Source: Takashimella koratensis
Taxonomy: Eukaryota; Basidiomycota; Tremellomycetes; Trichosporonales; Tetragoniomycetaceae
Direction of reading: 5' to 3'
Assembly: GCA_003116875.1 (NCBI GenBank)
Contig: BCKT01000002.1
Location: 1,798,001 to 1,862,000, forward strand
Length of the DNA: 64,000 nucleotides
The notes below the pieces were generated by a model. The model worked only from the letters and a program-made list of their open reading frames with translations, had not been told where the DNA came from and did not search any database. Positions within the stretch are counted from its first letter, which is position 1. Each line of letters opens with the position of its first letter. Both the position numbers and the translations under genes were made by a program. Positions 24,011 through 35,872 of this stretch are shown in pieces.

Positions 24011-24998
24011 ATCGATGTCGTTGTCGTAGAGGTGGTGGTGGGGAACACGGTAGAGGGTGCGGTGGATAGAGTAGAGGGTAGTTGGAGAACCCTTGTCAAA
24101 TACCCTTTATCGACATGGTCGACAGGGAAGCGAGTGCACGAGACGCCGAGTCGTCCGAGGAGCGAGGAGGCAGGGAGGGGGGAGGGAGGGGGAGGGGGGT
24201 TGGTGCGTGAAATAGGCGCGTCACGCGTGATGATGGTGATGGATCAGTCGAAAGCACAACTCGCAAATCGGTGTTCTGATCACCCTCCAGGGAGGGAGGA
24301 CGACGGTTCGTCAAGTCGTTTATAAACCACGTTCTCCGCTCGACGAAAGATGAGAGATGAGATACGAGAATCTTGGGGAAATGCGAAATGCGAAATCGAC
24401 AATCGACAATCGACAATCGACAACCGACAAACGGTCGGTCAACTTTATATGTGCCCCGGATTAAGCTTCTCCCCGGATCTACTTCGGGTAATAGCTGCAC
24501 GATCACCGTTAGTTAAAAGCCTGGGTAACAACGACCATGTGAGACGTCTTAAGGGCGGGTACATGAACATGGCCGTACATATTCACAGCACGCTGACTGC
24601 TGGGTGATGGTGATGGTGATGGTGGTGGTGGTGGTGGTGGTGGTGGTGGTGGTGGTGGTGGTGGTGGTGGTGGTGGTGGTGGTGGTGGTGGTGCTGCTAC
24701 ATGAATGACCAGAATGGGAGGAAAAATCTTTGAACAAACGACGAGGAAGCGAGCAGTCGATATGATAGGAGGAGGAGGAGGAGGACATGAACAGCACATG
24801 GAACGAAGGGAGGAAACGGGTCGACTAGTCATTGTACAGAACCTACAACTTTAGTCGAGTATGATTGGATGAAATGGGGCTAAGTGAATAGGTGTACATG
24901 GTCTCCCCAGCGAAGGATTGGGAGCCGAAGATAGGCATAGGGGTAAAATGGAAAGTCGACGGTCAGAGTACTCGGTGTTTGTTACGATCCTCCGATGG
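24011..24998. other. Spacer between AT-hook gene and SGF73
   Basis: 988 bp holding the upstream region of the AT-hook gene, a CGACAAT direct repeat at about 24396-24424, and the GGT microsatellite described separately. No gene seen. Confidence 0.45.
24606..24693. repeat. (GGT)n microsatellite
   Basis: About 88 bp, starting with three GATGGT units and continuing as an almost perfect GGT run to 24693. It lies downstream of SGF73 and is non-coding on either strand in the gene models used here. Confidence 0.9.
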
Positions 24999-27408
24999 TT
25001 AGGCAGTGATTGAGCTCATACCTGGTGCGATGACGCCGATTGCTGGAATTCCACCTGCTGCCATAGCAGGCACCTGACCACCTCCTGCTCCTCCACCCCC
25101 TCTCCCTCCCCCACCTCCACTCCCACTCCCACCTCCACCTCCGCCTCCCGAGCCCGCTCCAACACTCCGCGACGCTAAAGCCTTGGTGAACAAGTCTCCC
25201 ATTGACATTTGCGCAAAACTAGCCGCGCGCCAGACGGTGTGCGCAAACGAGTTGGAAGGGAGTGGAAGGAGTCCACCGTTACTGACCACCCCGGCGGGAC
25301 CAGATTCGATAGCTGCGCCTCCAGAGGTTGCGGCGCCTGAGGTACCTGAGGCGAGAGTAGGCGTAGGAGGGATCGTCGCTGTGCCGTTTACGTTGATCGG
25401 AGGGGTTCCTGGTGCTGTGGTCCCATTCGCGTCTGCTTTACCTTTGCCTCCAGCTGGAGAAGGGACGGTCGCATTCGTACTCGCCGATTTAGACCCCGAG
25501 ACCGATGTGTTCTTTCGCTGCAACATCTGCAACTCGATATGACGCCTCGGTGCGAACCCAAATTTGAAAGAAGCGGCATTATTATCAAACTTGTTCTTGA
25601 CCCTATCTCCTGAGACTTTGGCGACACGAATAAGTTCATCGACTTCTCGATGTCCGTCGAGATCATCTTCCAACCCTGCGTCATCCAACATGGCTCTCCG
25701 TTTCTTTCCGCCTTTCTTATCGAAGACAGATCCGAGCGCGCCCAACGTGTCATGTCGAGATTTCGCCTTGGCAGTTTTGTCTTTGTCCTTGTGACCAGGA
25801 AGGTCGCGCTGGTCCCTATCGCGGTCGCGACGAGGGACAGGCTCTTTGAAATTCGGGTTGTGCTGCCTCTGCCATTCGAGGTGAAGCTCGTCGTAGGGAC
25901 GAGTACGACCTTCGACGGCGCGCTTGGCACCGACCGTGTGCGTTTTGCAAGTGAGCGAGCGGGAACACGGTAGACCCTTGTCGTTGATCACACCGCATCG
26001 GCGATCCAGGTCGATGGGACCGGTGGCTAGTGAAGTCAGCACCGTTCTATGATGAAGAAGCCCATGCAAGTGACATGTCGTAGGGGAGACAGAGGACTTA
26101 CCTCGGAGCCGCTTGCGCTCGGCAATCTCCAACCGCTCCTTCTCTTTTGCCTCGCGTTTCTGCTGCCTCTCTCTCTCCTTGAGCAATTTCTTCACTTCAC
26201 TCTTCTTCATCCCCTTGAACTGGCGGGCGTCGACCTCGTCGTCGCTGCCGAGCGAGAGTGGGAGCCTCGCCCGCTTCTTGCTGGGCGTGGGCGGCGACTC
26301 GGCCACTGCGGCACAGATGAGAGATACCCATACAAAGTCGTATGGTGGGGTGGAGTGTAAGCCATGAGATCGGGCATGGCGATAAGGATTCGAGAATCAT
26401 GATTAAGATCAAAAGAAAAGATACAATCGAATCAGCAAGCTTTGCGGGATGATTCAAGTAAATGCTTTGACTAGACTCTCGACTCACGTTCAGAGACACG
26501 CCGTTTCTTCCCGCTCTCATCGGATCGTACGCGCGCCTTGTCCGCCTTGACTTTCTTGCTCGTCAAGGGTGTACCATCAAGGACGTGCGAGCAGATCCCT
26601 GTAGAGGTTAGCAGAGGTAGGATGCGAATGACACAGGCTCAATGTGGGCCTTGGAAGACCGTCATCCACTGGCATGAGATTGTCACGCAAACACCTTTTC
26701 ACAGCTGGTTGAACGAATCCAACCGATTCCCCTTCAGCCAGTCATCCTACTGGGATGCGAAACCGGTCTTGTCTCATTCTGCTCTTTCAATCTCTCCACA
26801 TCTCCACAAACCGCCCAAACTGCGTCACAACTGACGCTCGTTACGTTTAGCCACATCTTCACAGACCGACCATCTCAACCTTCCATCCGACCCCATACTC
26901 ATCCAACTCCTCGGTTCACCCATTCTTGTTGACCTCTCCTGCCTCATCTCTACCTCTTATGCAATCGGCACTGGTTTGACCGACCCGATCCACTACATCG
27001 ACGCCACACCTCCAACTCAATCTCCAATTACCCCGGTACACTCTCATTCCTACTCCACACGCTCGACTCACTCGCATGGTCCGCGACCGACCACTCCAGA
27101 ACAGGTCTCGCACACCGTTCGCACCGGACCACTCCTCGTCCGGGCCCCGGATCCAGCGGTCGGGCGCCGTACATGTGCATATCGCGTTCCGGGAGGAAGT
27201 CGGCCGGTGGGCGAGGCGGGACAGCAGGTGCTGGCGGCGGCGAGGGTGCGCCATGATTGGTAGGCTCTGTGTCGGAAGCGAGGGTGGAAGGGAGAGAGCC
27301 TGGGAGGTCGAGTCCGCCGCCGATTCCGGAGGTGGAGTCGAGCTCGGGAGAGGCGGGGGTGAAGGAGAAGGGAGGGAGAGGTGGTCGAGGAGTGAGAGTG
27401 AGCACCAT
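24999..27408 (-). CDS. SGF73: SAGA subunit Sgf73 / ataxin-7 homologue with SCA7 domain
   Basis: Exons 27408-27072, 26598-26488, 26305-26102 and 26026-24999 give 559 residues. An N-terminal zinc finger is built across the first splice: CERCARPVLEWSVADHA joined to RIC (C-x2-C-x11-H-x3-C). A basic segment follows (FKGMKKSEVKKLLKERERQQ). The SCA7 domain begins at about 220 (DLDRRCGVINDKGLPCSRSL, then TCKTHTVGAKRAVEGR, then PYDELHLEWQR). The C-terminus is Ala/Gly/Ser-rich, with a poly-Gly run near 25080-25150. Sgf73 anchors the deubiquitinating module to SAGA. The first intron is 473 nt, unusually long for this window. Start chosen at MVLTLTPRPP; no upstream in-frame ATG is convincing. Confidence 0.87.
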
Positions 27409-28673
27409 GTTGAGGGGAAAAGTTAGGTGAGCAAAGTCCAACGAAGGATGTGATTGGAGTGGGGCTGGGGTGGGTGAGGCGAGGGAGGGGTAAGAGCGGA
27501 ATAGGGAATAGGGGAATAGGGAGTGGGGAGGATGGAGGATGGGGCAGGAGGGGTGGAGGGGTGGAGGGAGCGGAGAGGGCAGGCGATCGTCAACAGCTGC
27601 TATCTGGTGGCGGCGACGAACGAGGCAACATCCAACAAACGTGAATCAAAGGAGGCGACCACAGTTTGGGCTTGGGCGGAACCAATTGGGCCAGAGGGGG
27701 AGATTAGAGTTTGGCCATCGGGGGATACAGGTGTTAGGTTGGGATAGCGGGGAGATTAGCAAGTGCCACGTGGGGATTAGGAGAAATAAACCCGTTGCAT
27801 TAAGTGATATGGGTGCGTTCTGAGCGCCTGACGTAAGTCGCCAGTCCCAGTTGGAAGAGGCAGCGTTCGCTGAAACGAACAGCTATGCTTTGATACGGGA
27901 TGGACAGCGACCAAGATATCGGCAATCTGTATGACCACGTCCCGCGCTCGGCCTGTCTGAACACACCCTGTCTCTGCCCATATACGTCGTGTCCAGCAGA
28001 AACCGACTGAATCGTGAGAAACCATGAGACCATGACAGCCCGGGCGGGTACCGGATAGCTCTCGTGCCCTCTTGCCCTCTTGCCCTTGTTCCCTACGTCC
28101 CTCCCGCCTCATTACGCCGCTCATTACCGCTCTGTTCTGACTACTTGACTCTTGACTCTGCCCTTTGATCCATATCGACGACGTACGTCAACACTCTGTA
28201 CTGAGTCTTGAGCCCTGCTGAGCCCTGCCCAAGCTGTTGCCTTAGCCTGAGCCCTTGGGATTGCATTGAATCCCGACCCTTGAGAGTGCGCCCCGTGCTC
28301 AGCCCATGGCCGGGGCGCGGGGCGCGGGGCGATTGAAACGCCCACTCGGTCCACTCATCGCCCCTGTCTGCCGCAGACTGTACCTTTGCTCGCCTCGTGC
28401 CATACATACATATATACATACATCCTTGGGCCGGTGCTGGTTTGCTTCCCGTTTCAGCTGACGCCCTGGCTCCCAGCGGGGGTATGTATCAGTCAACCAC
28501 AGCCGTTTCCCAGCTCTTCACCATCAACGCCTTCTTCTTCCTCATCCTCTTCCTTACCTCTTCCTTACCGCTCACCTTCCTCCCGTCCTCCATCCTGCTC
28601 ACCTACTGACTCCCACCCTACCTCTCCACTCACACCTCTCTACCTCTACTCTCCCCCTCCCCACCACCCCACG
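27409..28673. other. Divergent intergenic region, 1.3 kb
   Basis: Lies between SGF73 (minus) and the KNH GPI gene (plus). The first 150 bp are G-rich (AGGGGTGGAG-like units near 27540-27575). The last 250 bp are pyrimidine-rich, as expected of a strong fungal promoter and leader. Frames inside have no coding character. Confidence 0.4.
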
Positions 28674-29808
28674 ATGCAGTTCTTCTTCGCCCTCTCCCTC
28701 CTCGCTTTCCTTGGCGTTACCAACGGTATGTACCGGCTCCCTCCTCTTTCACCTCTTTCCGTATCCTCACTCCGTACCCTCCTCATAACCCCCTACAGCC
28801 GCATTGAGCATCCTCTACCCCAACTCCGAGACGACATGGTACGTTCCTTCCCAACCCTCCTCGTTTAACCTTTCCCCTACACCCCGCCTCCGCGCCTCCC
28901 CGCCGCTCACACCTCCTAGGTACAAGAACAACACCGTCAGCGTCAACTGGACCTCCTCCGACCCAACCGACGACACTTACCTCGTCCGTGTCCTATTGAG
29001 CAACTCGGACCAGTCCCTCCTTTCGGGCAACCACAGTCTCGCCGATTCGAGTAAGTCGAGCACGTAATGAACTTGGCGATTCCTGCGTATTTTACCCTCA
29101 CGTCCCCACCGGCCCTACGTATTCTTCGGGTTGTGCTGTGGGTTACTCGCTGACTTATCACAGTCAACGCCACGTCTGACTTTGTCGCCTTCCTTCTCCC
29201 TTCTCTGAACGACGGGTACGTCCCCGTTCACTCCTACCCCACTTCCAACTCTACCCTCTCCCCTGGGTGTCGTCTAATAACCCGCTCACCTGCCTTAGGT
29301 CCGGTTTCATCGTTACTCTCGTCAATACGAGCAACCAGGAACAGATCTTTGCCACTTCTGACCCTTTCGCTATTCAGGACGGCACCAGTGAGTTTTCCTG
29401 ATCCTTGCCAGACTGCACTCTCCTTCCTTTCTGTCGCTCGGTACCTCTCTTGCTCCTCCCTCCCACCTTGCCTCGGTCTTACTTTTGCTTACACACTTAG
29501 CGCCCAACACGACCACCTCGGCGTCCATGTCGAGCACCTCTGCAGCGGCAGCTACCAACATTCCCAACGCCGTTAGCACCTCGTACGTATTTCTATTCGC
29601 CTCCGTCCTCCTTCTTAATATCTAGCCGCCACAAACATACTGACCACCCCATCCCGCTCGTAGGTCGATCACATTCCCGTCCGCCTCGCCTTCCACTTCG
29701 GCATCAGCTAGCTCCAAGTCTTCGGCCGGGATGACCCAGTACCACTCCGCTGCGGGTCTCGTCGTACTGGCCGTTGCTTTCGTGCTCGGTCTCGCTGTGG
29801 TCGTGTGA
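28674..29808 (+). CDS. GPI-anchored cell-wall protein with Kre9/KNH-type domain
   Basis: Seven exons (28674-28725, 28799-28838, 28920-29050, 29164-29215, 29299-29387, 29501-29582, 29664-29808) encode 196 residues. MQFFFALSLLAFLGVTNG is the signal peptide. The Kre9/KNH N-terminal-like fold follows (ILYPNSETTWYKNNTVSVNW, LVRVLLSN, SGFIVTLVNTSNQEQIFATS, DPFAI). A Ser/Thr/Ala-rich stalk leads to a hydrophobic end (AAGLVVLAVAFVLGLAVVV) typical of a GPI-attachment signal. Such proteins are secreted and attached to the membrane or beta-glucan wall. Introns are 73-113 nt, six in under 1.2 kb. Convergent with the eS8 gene. Confidence 0.85.
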
Positions 29809-30120
29809 TTGCGATCTTTGAACGCCAACCGACCCTTTTTCCAGTCATTACAGCCTTCGCAAAATGGACACTTTTCTCCTCGTCTCATGGTATAGCTTCG
29901 CCCGTTTTTAATGCCCCCCTCGCGCTTGTTCTTAACGTCCCACGACCTTCTGACTCTCATGCACCACGATTGTTTCTCACCTTCAAGATCAGTTTCGACG
30001 GCGTTCAGTCACTCAAGTAGTCCAGCGTCAGTGCGCAAGTACCAAGTGACCTGAGGTTTAAAGCATAATGATCCATCTCGTACAAGCAGCTCCCAAACGA
30101 CTCCCTCTCCGCAAACACGC
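29809..30120. other. Convergent spacer KNH gene / eS8
   Basis: 312 bp shared by two 3' ends. Nothing else seen. Confidence 0.4.
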
Positions 30121-31135
30121 TTAAGCGGCGTGCTTCTGCTTGCGGACCTGGAGCTTCCTCCAGTAGAACTGTTCAAGGAAAGAAGGCAAAAGTCAGCACG
30201 ATTGAACTTGCGACTTGACTTGACCAGGGCTTGACACCTCGCAGCTGACGCTGGTCGGTATGGGGTACTCACGTCGAGCTCCTTGCCCTCGAGGATGTAG
30301 CCGTCGGCGCGGCCAGACTGGCCCGGACGAGAAGTGATCATAGCGAGGAGACGACCAGCCTTGAACTGCTGCTCAAGGAGGGGGTCAAGCTTGGCCTCCT
30401 TCTTGCGCTCGGCAAGGATACGCTGGACGTGGTTGGACTTCTTGACGTCGGTAGCCTCCTCGGAGAGCTTGCCACCACGAGCAGCGGGCTGAGCGTACTG
30501 CGAGGGAAGGTCAGCAAAAGGCTTCGAAAAGGTAACGCAGAAGGTGAAAGGGATGAAAGGTGAGGGAATGAAATCAGCTACGCACGTGAGCCTCGTACCA
30601 CTGCCTGAAGGGAGTGGCGTCGACGTCGACAACGGCCGACTTGACGAGGGTCTGGGTACGGAGGAGCTCGTTGTTGGTGGAGTTGTAGCGCTAGGATGGG
30701 TTAGCGAGGGTTTATAAAAATTTTTTCCTGCCCCACTCCATTCCGTCGACACCGAAACTCTTCTCCATTCGTACCCGCTTGGTCTCTCTCCCTCCCCTTC
30801 TCTTCTCAACCACCATGTCACAGCAACATCCAACGACCACCTCCTATCGCCTCTGTCCCCCTGCCCTGATTCCGTTGCACAACACTCACGACCTGGAGGA
30901 GACGAGTCTTCCTCGTGGTGTGCTCAGAGCCCCAAGCAAAGTTGCCAGTGTCGAGACGAAGAGCGCGGTACTTGACGTTACCACCACGAGTGCGGACGGT
31001 GTGGATACGCTTGGTCGAGTCAAGCTTGGTCATGGCGGGTTGACGACCGAGCTCAAACTTTCTCTTCTTTCGGTAGTGGGCACGGCGAGCGCCGGAGGCG
31101 GAGCGCTTGTGGCGCGAGTCACGAGCGATACCCAT
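30121..31135 (-). CDS. RPS8: Small-subunit ribosomal protein eS8
   Basis: Exons 31135-30890, 30690-30586, 30497-30273 and 30168-30121 give 207 residues, the usual eS8 length. Diagnostic segments are [88 protein letters not shown] and [14 protein letters not shown]. An acceptor (CTAACCATACTAG) lies one base before the ATG, so a 5'-UTR intron is likely, with a GTGAGT donor near 31583. Cytoplasmic ribosome component; expression is expected to be high. Confidence 0.95.
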
Positions 31136-31876
31136 TCTAGTATGGTTAGCGAGAGTATTGGGGAGAACAGAAGGGAAGAGATGGGGAAGGAGGGGTGAGA
31201 ATGTTGGGGCATGGTATGGCACGGGTCACGGTCGAGGTCGAAAACGAAGTCGAGTCGCAAATCTTTCACGCGCCCCAGACTCGTGTCCCCGTCCACAGTA
31301 TCGACAACTCTACTATCACCATCGACCCATTGACTATCGCTGTCGTCGCTGTCGATATGTAGTAGTTGACCGAGTTGTCGACCATCCCCTGGCTCGCTCC
31401 ACAATTCTCGCCTTCACCCCAACCAAAATCGCAATCACCCAACATGACCTCGGCACATCCTCGTCTGACCCATGATCGCCATCGTCGCCGTCGCCAACCC
31501 GTGCCGTGCCCGTGACCATACCATGCTCACCCCAAGCGTTAAGAAAGTGGGTGTGGGTATGGGGGATATGGTGTCCGATACTCACTTTGATTGATGTACG
31601 AAGAAGAAGAAGAAAGAGAGAAAGTGTCGAGGTAAAAGATGTAAAAAATGGTCACCCACCCAGGGCAGGGGCAGGGGTCCACTGGCTGGCATCCATCCGC
31701 CTACCAGCGGGATTGCTCGTCTGCTATAGCTTTTTCGTGCCACATCGGTGATTTCGCCGGAGTTTCGCATCACTACACTGTGGCATTCCTCGTCCCAAAT
31801 TTCATCCCCCCTATGGCTTCCGTTTACATAATCACCCCTCCTCCTATCTCACACTGCACGTGACCCGTCTCCAACC
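31136..31876. other. eS8 leader, probable 5'-UTR intron and promoter
   Basis: The segment 31137-31583 reads on the minus strand as GTGAGTATC...CTAACCATACTAG, a complete intron of about 447 nt ending just before the eS8 ATG. A pyrimidine-rich tract (revcomp of 31596-31625) sits just upstream, where transcription probably begins. I looked for C/D snoRNA boxes in the intron and saw none that pair well. Confidence 0.45.
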
Positions 31877-33283
31877 TCATGCATCAAACAGATCCGCCCA
31901 CGTGGCCATCTCGGCTGCTGCCTGCTTCAACCACTTATCCTCCCACCAACCTCTAAGGAACCCATACCCATCTCCATACTCGTCCCCAACTTGCCTAAAC
32001 ACTTTCTTCATCTTGATCACATGGGCTCTAACACTACGCATCAATACCTCCACCTCGTCCTTGCGCTCAAACCTCGCTAGGTAAGGCAAGAGCGCTCTTA
32101 TCGCGTCTCCAAGTGAAGTTGCGTATTGAGCGACCACTCGCCAGTCAAGTTCACCGTGTCCGAGGGACAGCTGGAGACGGGATCCGCTAGGGAGAGGCTC
32201 GAGGCTCGGGACGGGATGTGAAGGGTGGCGGAGGACGGACCTCTCGCATACCAAGGACTCGAGGAGAATCGAAAGTGGAGTGAGGAGCGCAGCTGGGTGG
32301 AGAACGCACCCGAGGTCCGGATCATTGGCAGAAGGGAGGACAAGGCGGCTAGGTGGGGAGAGAGAGTGGAGTTGATGTAGAAGATCAGAGACGACGGTGT
32401 CGCCTTCAGAGCAGAGACGAATCCCGACGCCTACTGAGCTAGCTTGGTCGACCGACGCGGAGCGAGCATGGCTCTTCATCCCTCGTTCCTTCTTGACGAC
32501 CGTGTCGAAAGACCTCGATGGCTGTTGAGATGTCCCCGTCGTCTGTGTCGTCTTCGGGGTCGAGTCAGACCCACTCCCGCCTGCACTTCCCCGTCGAGGG
32601 GACGGCACGGGTCTACCTTTGCGTTCCTTGCTCGCCTCGCCTGGGACTGACAGAAGTGGTTTGTCTACATCCACGACGGCGAAGTACGGATTGCGATTTG
32701 GATCGAGGTTGGAGCCCGGCTCGTCGTCGGCGCTTGGGTCGGGATTGGCGATCCTCAGCTTGTTCAGTTGGCCTTCGGTGATACTTGCTCGTTTTCGGAT
32801 AGCTGCGGATTTGCTGGAAACCCTCGGGGGAGGAACGGGTAGGGATGATGAGTGGTCAGGGCTGGCGTTGGGATGGGGTTTCTGGTGCTTGTGTTTGCTG
32901 CCATGACCGTGGGCGTGGGCGTGTGGGTCCCGTGTCGTAGAAGGTGGGGAGTGGTGTCGACCAGTTGATTGGATCGGCGGGGAAGGTACTTTCTGAGCTT
33001 TGAGGTGGGCCTTGGCATCGTTCAGAGATACAGGAACAAATCCTGACCCTGTCCTTGTCTCCGAGGCGGCTTCAACCCTCGAGGCGGCAGGAGCAGGGTA
33101 AGCCGAGTCTCCGACTGGGAACCGACGCGGCTGGGTAGAGTTGGGATCGTCGCTGGTCCGTGTAGGCGGGGCGCGAAGGTGAGTGGCGAGGAAAGAAGGA
33201 GAAGAGAGGGTCGGGATGAGAGTCGTATCGAGCAGAAAGTCGAGGGGTGCGAATGGTTCAACAGCCGGTGTGGGTTTAGGCAT
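31877..33283 (-). CDS. Unrecognised 468-residue protein, intronless
   Basis: A single frame from MPKPTPAVEPFAPLDFLLDT to the stop at 31877. Residues 60-300 are Pro/Ser-rich and basic. The C-terminal third is well ordered and helical: GDTVVSDLLHQLHSLSPPSR, LTPLSILLESLVCERSVLRH, LDWRVVAQYATSLGDAIRAL, AHVIKMKKVFRQVGDEYGDG, GFLRGWWEDKWLKQAAAEMA. The C-terminus probably holds a conserved fungal domain, but I cannot name it. The start at 33283 is chosen because the frame upstream has no plausible leader. The gene runs the same way as eS8. Confidence 0.65.
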   Translation of the reverse strand: MPKPTPAVEPFAPLDFLLDTTLIPTLSSPSFLATHLRAPPTRTSDDPNSTQPRRFPVGDSAYPAPAASRVEAASETRTGSGFVPVSLNDAKAHLKAQKVPSPPIQSTGRHHSPPSTTRDPHAHAHGHGSKHKHQKPHPNASPDHSSSLPVPPPRVSSKSAAIRKRASITEGQLNKLRIANPDPSADDEPGSNLDPNRNPYFAVVDVDKPLLSVPGEASKERKGRPVPSPRRGSAGGSGSDSTPKTTQTTGTSQQPSRSFDTVVKKERGMKSHARSASVDQASSVGVGIRLCSEGDTVVSDLLHQLHSLSPPSRLVLPSANDPDLGCVLHPAALLTPLSILLESLVCERSVLRHPSHPVPSLEPLPSGSRLQLSLGHGELDWRVVAQYATSLGDAIRALLPYLARFERKDEVEVLMRSVRAHVIKMKKVFRQVGDEYGDGYGFLRGWWEDKWLKQAAAEMATWADLFDA

Positions 33284-34028
33284 ATTCAAGGTCAAGCGGC
33301 AGGAAATGAGGGGTTGAAATGGAGTAGCTAAGGATAGTTGGCGTAGGATGAGCAGGAACGGAAGATGGAAAGAAGTTTGAGAGTAGAGGAACAGCGAGGA
33401 GGGTAACAATCTGATCTCTGATCATATGGGATACAACCTCACCATAGAGACCCTAAACCTCAATCTGCGTCACTCTCTCCATTCATGGCCCAGGAATAGA
33501 GAAGAGACCGAAACATCCTTTGTCCTGGAGGGTGAGACCGATCGACACGGTCGTGCGGGTGCGGTTTGGTGTTGTACCTCCGTTGTCTAGTTGACCGTAC
33601 AGATTGACTAGGTCCGTTACCTTACCCCTTGCCCATTGTCGTTGTTGTCGAGAACTAAGGGATGTCGTCACTGGGCTGCTTTGTCGATTCGGTATACAGT
33701 ACCGTTCTCAACGATCACTAGTCACCAAATTAGCTCAGCTCCCTTCGTCGTCACCACCGATTGCACACTCGGATCTACATATCACTCGTTACTCCAAACT
33801 CCAGCTGTAAACATGGATGCATACAAATACACTCTTTCGATATATATATATGCGAAAAAAATGAACTGTCATCTTTGGACAGGTAAACAAAATTGATCGT
33901 TTCGACCTCGTCATTTGCTATTCACTACTGCCAATGTTTTTGGCAAGATGGTGCAAACCCACTCGCGTCCTTGGGTAGACCTCACTCAAAGCCCAACCCA
34001 CACCCACAACCCACCCACATTCCAGCCA
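33284..34028. other. Intergenic, no gene seen
   Basis: 745 bp between the start of the 468-residue gene and the stop of the histone-fold gene. It includes a short TA run near 33840-33850. No tRNA or ORF with support. Confidence 0.4.
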
Positions 34029-35872
34029 TTAGTCCTGGTCCATCGCATCAGCCTCGGGCTCTTCGACAGCTGGCGCCGCATGGCTCTGTCTTCGCGACGA
34101 CCGCCTCGTCGACAAACTGTGTGGAGTAGTCTGTACCCCAGTTCGTCAGCTCGTTTCACATCATATGAAGAAAGAGAGGAGAGCTAAGCTTGTGTCAAAC
34201 TTACTGGTGCGTGTTTGCCCGTTGCTACTTTCGGTGTCACAGGAACTTTGGCGTGTTTCTGACTCGATGGGGTCGGCTGTGTTGTCCGTGCCGGTGGTGC
34301 TGGTGCTGGTGCCGGTTTCGATTCCACTTCTACTGGCTCTTCAATTGCCTCGGGCTTTTCAGGCTTCTCCGCCTCCACCTCCGCCTCTGCCTCCTCCTCA
34401 GCCTCTGCCTCGACTTCGACTTCGGGTTCTGGCTTCGACTGCGCTGTCTTGGCGTGTGTGTTGGCTGGTCGCTTGACGATAGCGTTAGGGTACAGCGGGT
34501 TGGTCGAGATTGATAACGGAGGCAGTTGGTCGCTTATCGCAGAGGGTGCAGTGTCAGGCTGGTCGTCAGTTTCGTCGTCCGGGTTGTCGTCGGCTGCGAC
34601 TGGTGGATGTGAGCCAGAATCAGGAAGGTGCAGGAGGTGGAATAGGGAACAGTGGTAATTAGGGGATGGGTAGGGCAAGAGGCGCAGAGGGGAGGAGGAT
34701 CGAGAAAGTGGAGAATGGAGAGGTGACTTACGTTTCTCTTTCCGAAGCTGCAAAGCAGTAGACAACTGGATCGGGGTAGGTACGACATCTACCACACACG
34801 GATTAGTAAATGTCCAAGCCTTCTAGGCCACAACGAGACAAGAGTTTAGGAGAAGTAGGCATTGTGCGGCGTGGGGGAGGAATGCGTTCGCTCAGTGAGA
34901 AGATTTGGCGTCCTGTCACCCATCAAGTGGGGGTCCGAGCGATTCTGATACTTGATTCACATCATTGCGAGGCAGATGGGGGAAAGGGGTTGAGCTGGGA
35001 GGATGGGGAATAGTGTGGAGGGAGTAGGGAACAATAAAGCGGGGGCAAGGCATCTCCCATGGCCCTATACCACAGCAAAAGTCGGTGCACAAGCCCCGCT
35101 CAAGCCGACTCGAGTCAACTCACCACGCAAAAACTCAAACTCTGGTGAACGAGCAACGACAGCCGCCATATCTTTGTAGTTGACAATCCTCCGTTTATCC
35201 AATCGCGCCTTGGTATAACCCTCTTCCATGAAGTGTTTGATAAAGTATTCCTACAAACGGTCAGCGATGTGTCAACCTTGATGTGTCTCTAAGGAATTGA
35301 AAGTTGGAGTAAGAAGTAGAAGGCAAGCGCACGATGTCGTGACACACCCAAGTCTGGGTCGGAAGACACAAGAGCAGGGAGATAGCGGAGGTAGTCGGTG
35401 GACACTTACCGTCGCGACAGAAACCAAAAATGTTGCTTCGCTAGTCATCATATCTAAATCCTTATCGGCCTTGACGATTCGTTTCACCCTCGAGATTGGG
35501 AAGATTGTTGTTCCCGTTGTTTTCTCAGCCAAACTCTGGCGAGCCTTGATTATCCGTTTCTTCTTGGGCTCTAATGAAGGTTAGAGTGATCAGCAGGAAT
35601 CACAACGACATGGAGCCGCAGCTTCGATTGGAACGAGGGACGAAAAGGAGAAGCGATGAAGATGGATTAAAGAGGAATAAGAGAGACCGGAGGCCAGAAG
35701 TGATGACGATAGTGATGCGGGGTATGGACTTACCGTCAGCCTGCTCAACAGTCTCCTCCTCTTCTTGCTCCTCCTCATCTCCATTATTCCGCACATCCAT
35801 CGACCCCTCCGCCTCCTCCTCCTCTCCATTCCGAACCTCGCGCTCATCGTCGTGCTCGTACTCGATCTCCAT
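34029..35872 (-). CDS. DPB3: Histone-fold protein, Dpb3/POLE4-type (CBF/NF-Y superfamily)
   Basis: Six exons (35872-35734, 35570-35410, 35250-35124, 34788-34732, 34599-34205, 34130-34029) encode 326 residues. After an acidic N-terminus (MEIEYEHDDEREVRNGEEEE) comes the histone fold at about 60-145: TTIFPISRVKRIVKADKDLD, TSEATFLVSVATEYFIKHFM, RRIVNYKDMAAVVARSPEFE, FLRDVVP. This resembles fission-yeast Dpb3, a small DNA polymerase epsilon subunit that dimerises with Dpb4; a CHRAC-type partner is the alternative. The last 170 residues are a low-complexity Glu/Pro/Ala tail absent from short Dpb3 proteins. Confidence 0.75.

Noticed and set aside
24509..24832. Frames with poly-Pro or poly-Thr runs over the GGT repeat
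   Set aside because: Microsatellite translation, with no gene structure around it.
31137..31583. Intronic C/D snoRNA in the eS8 leader
   Set aside because: No C box followed by a D box at a proper distance with pairing ends.
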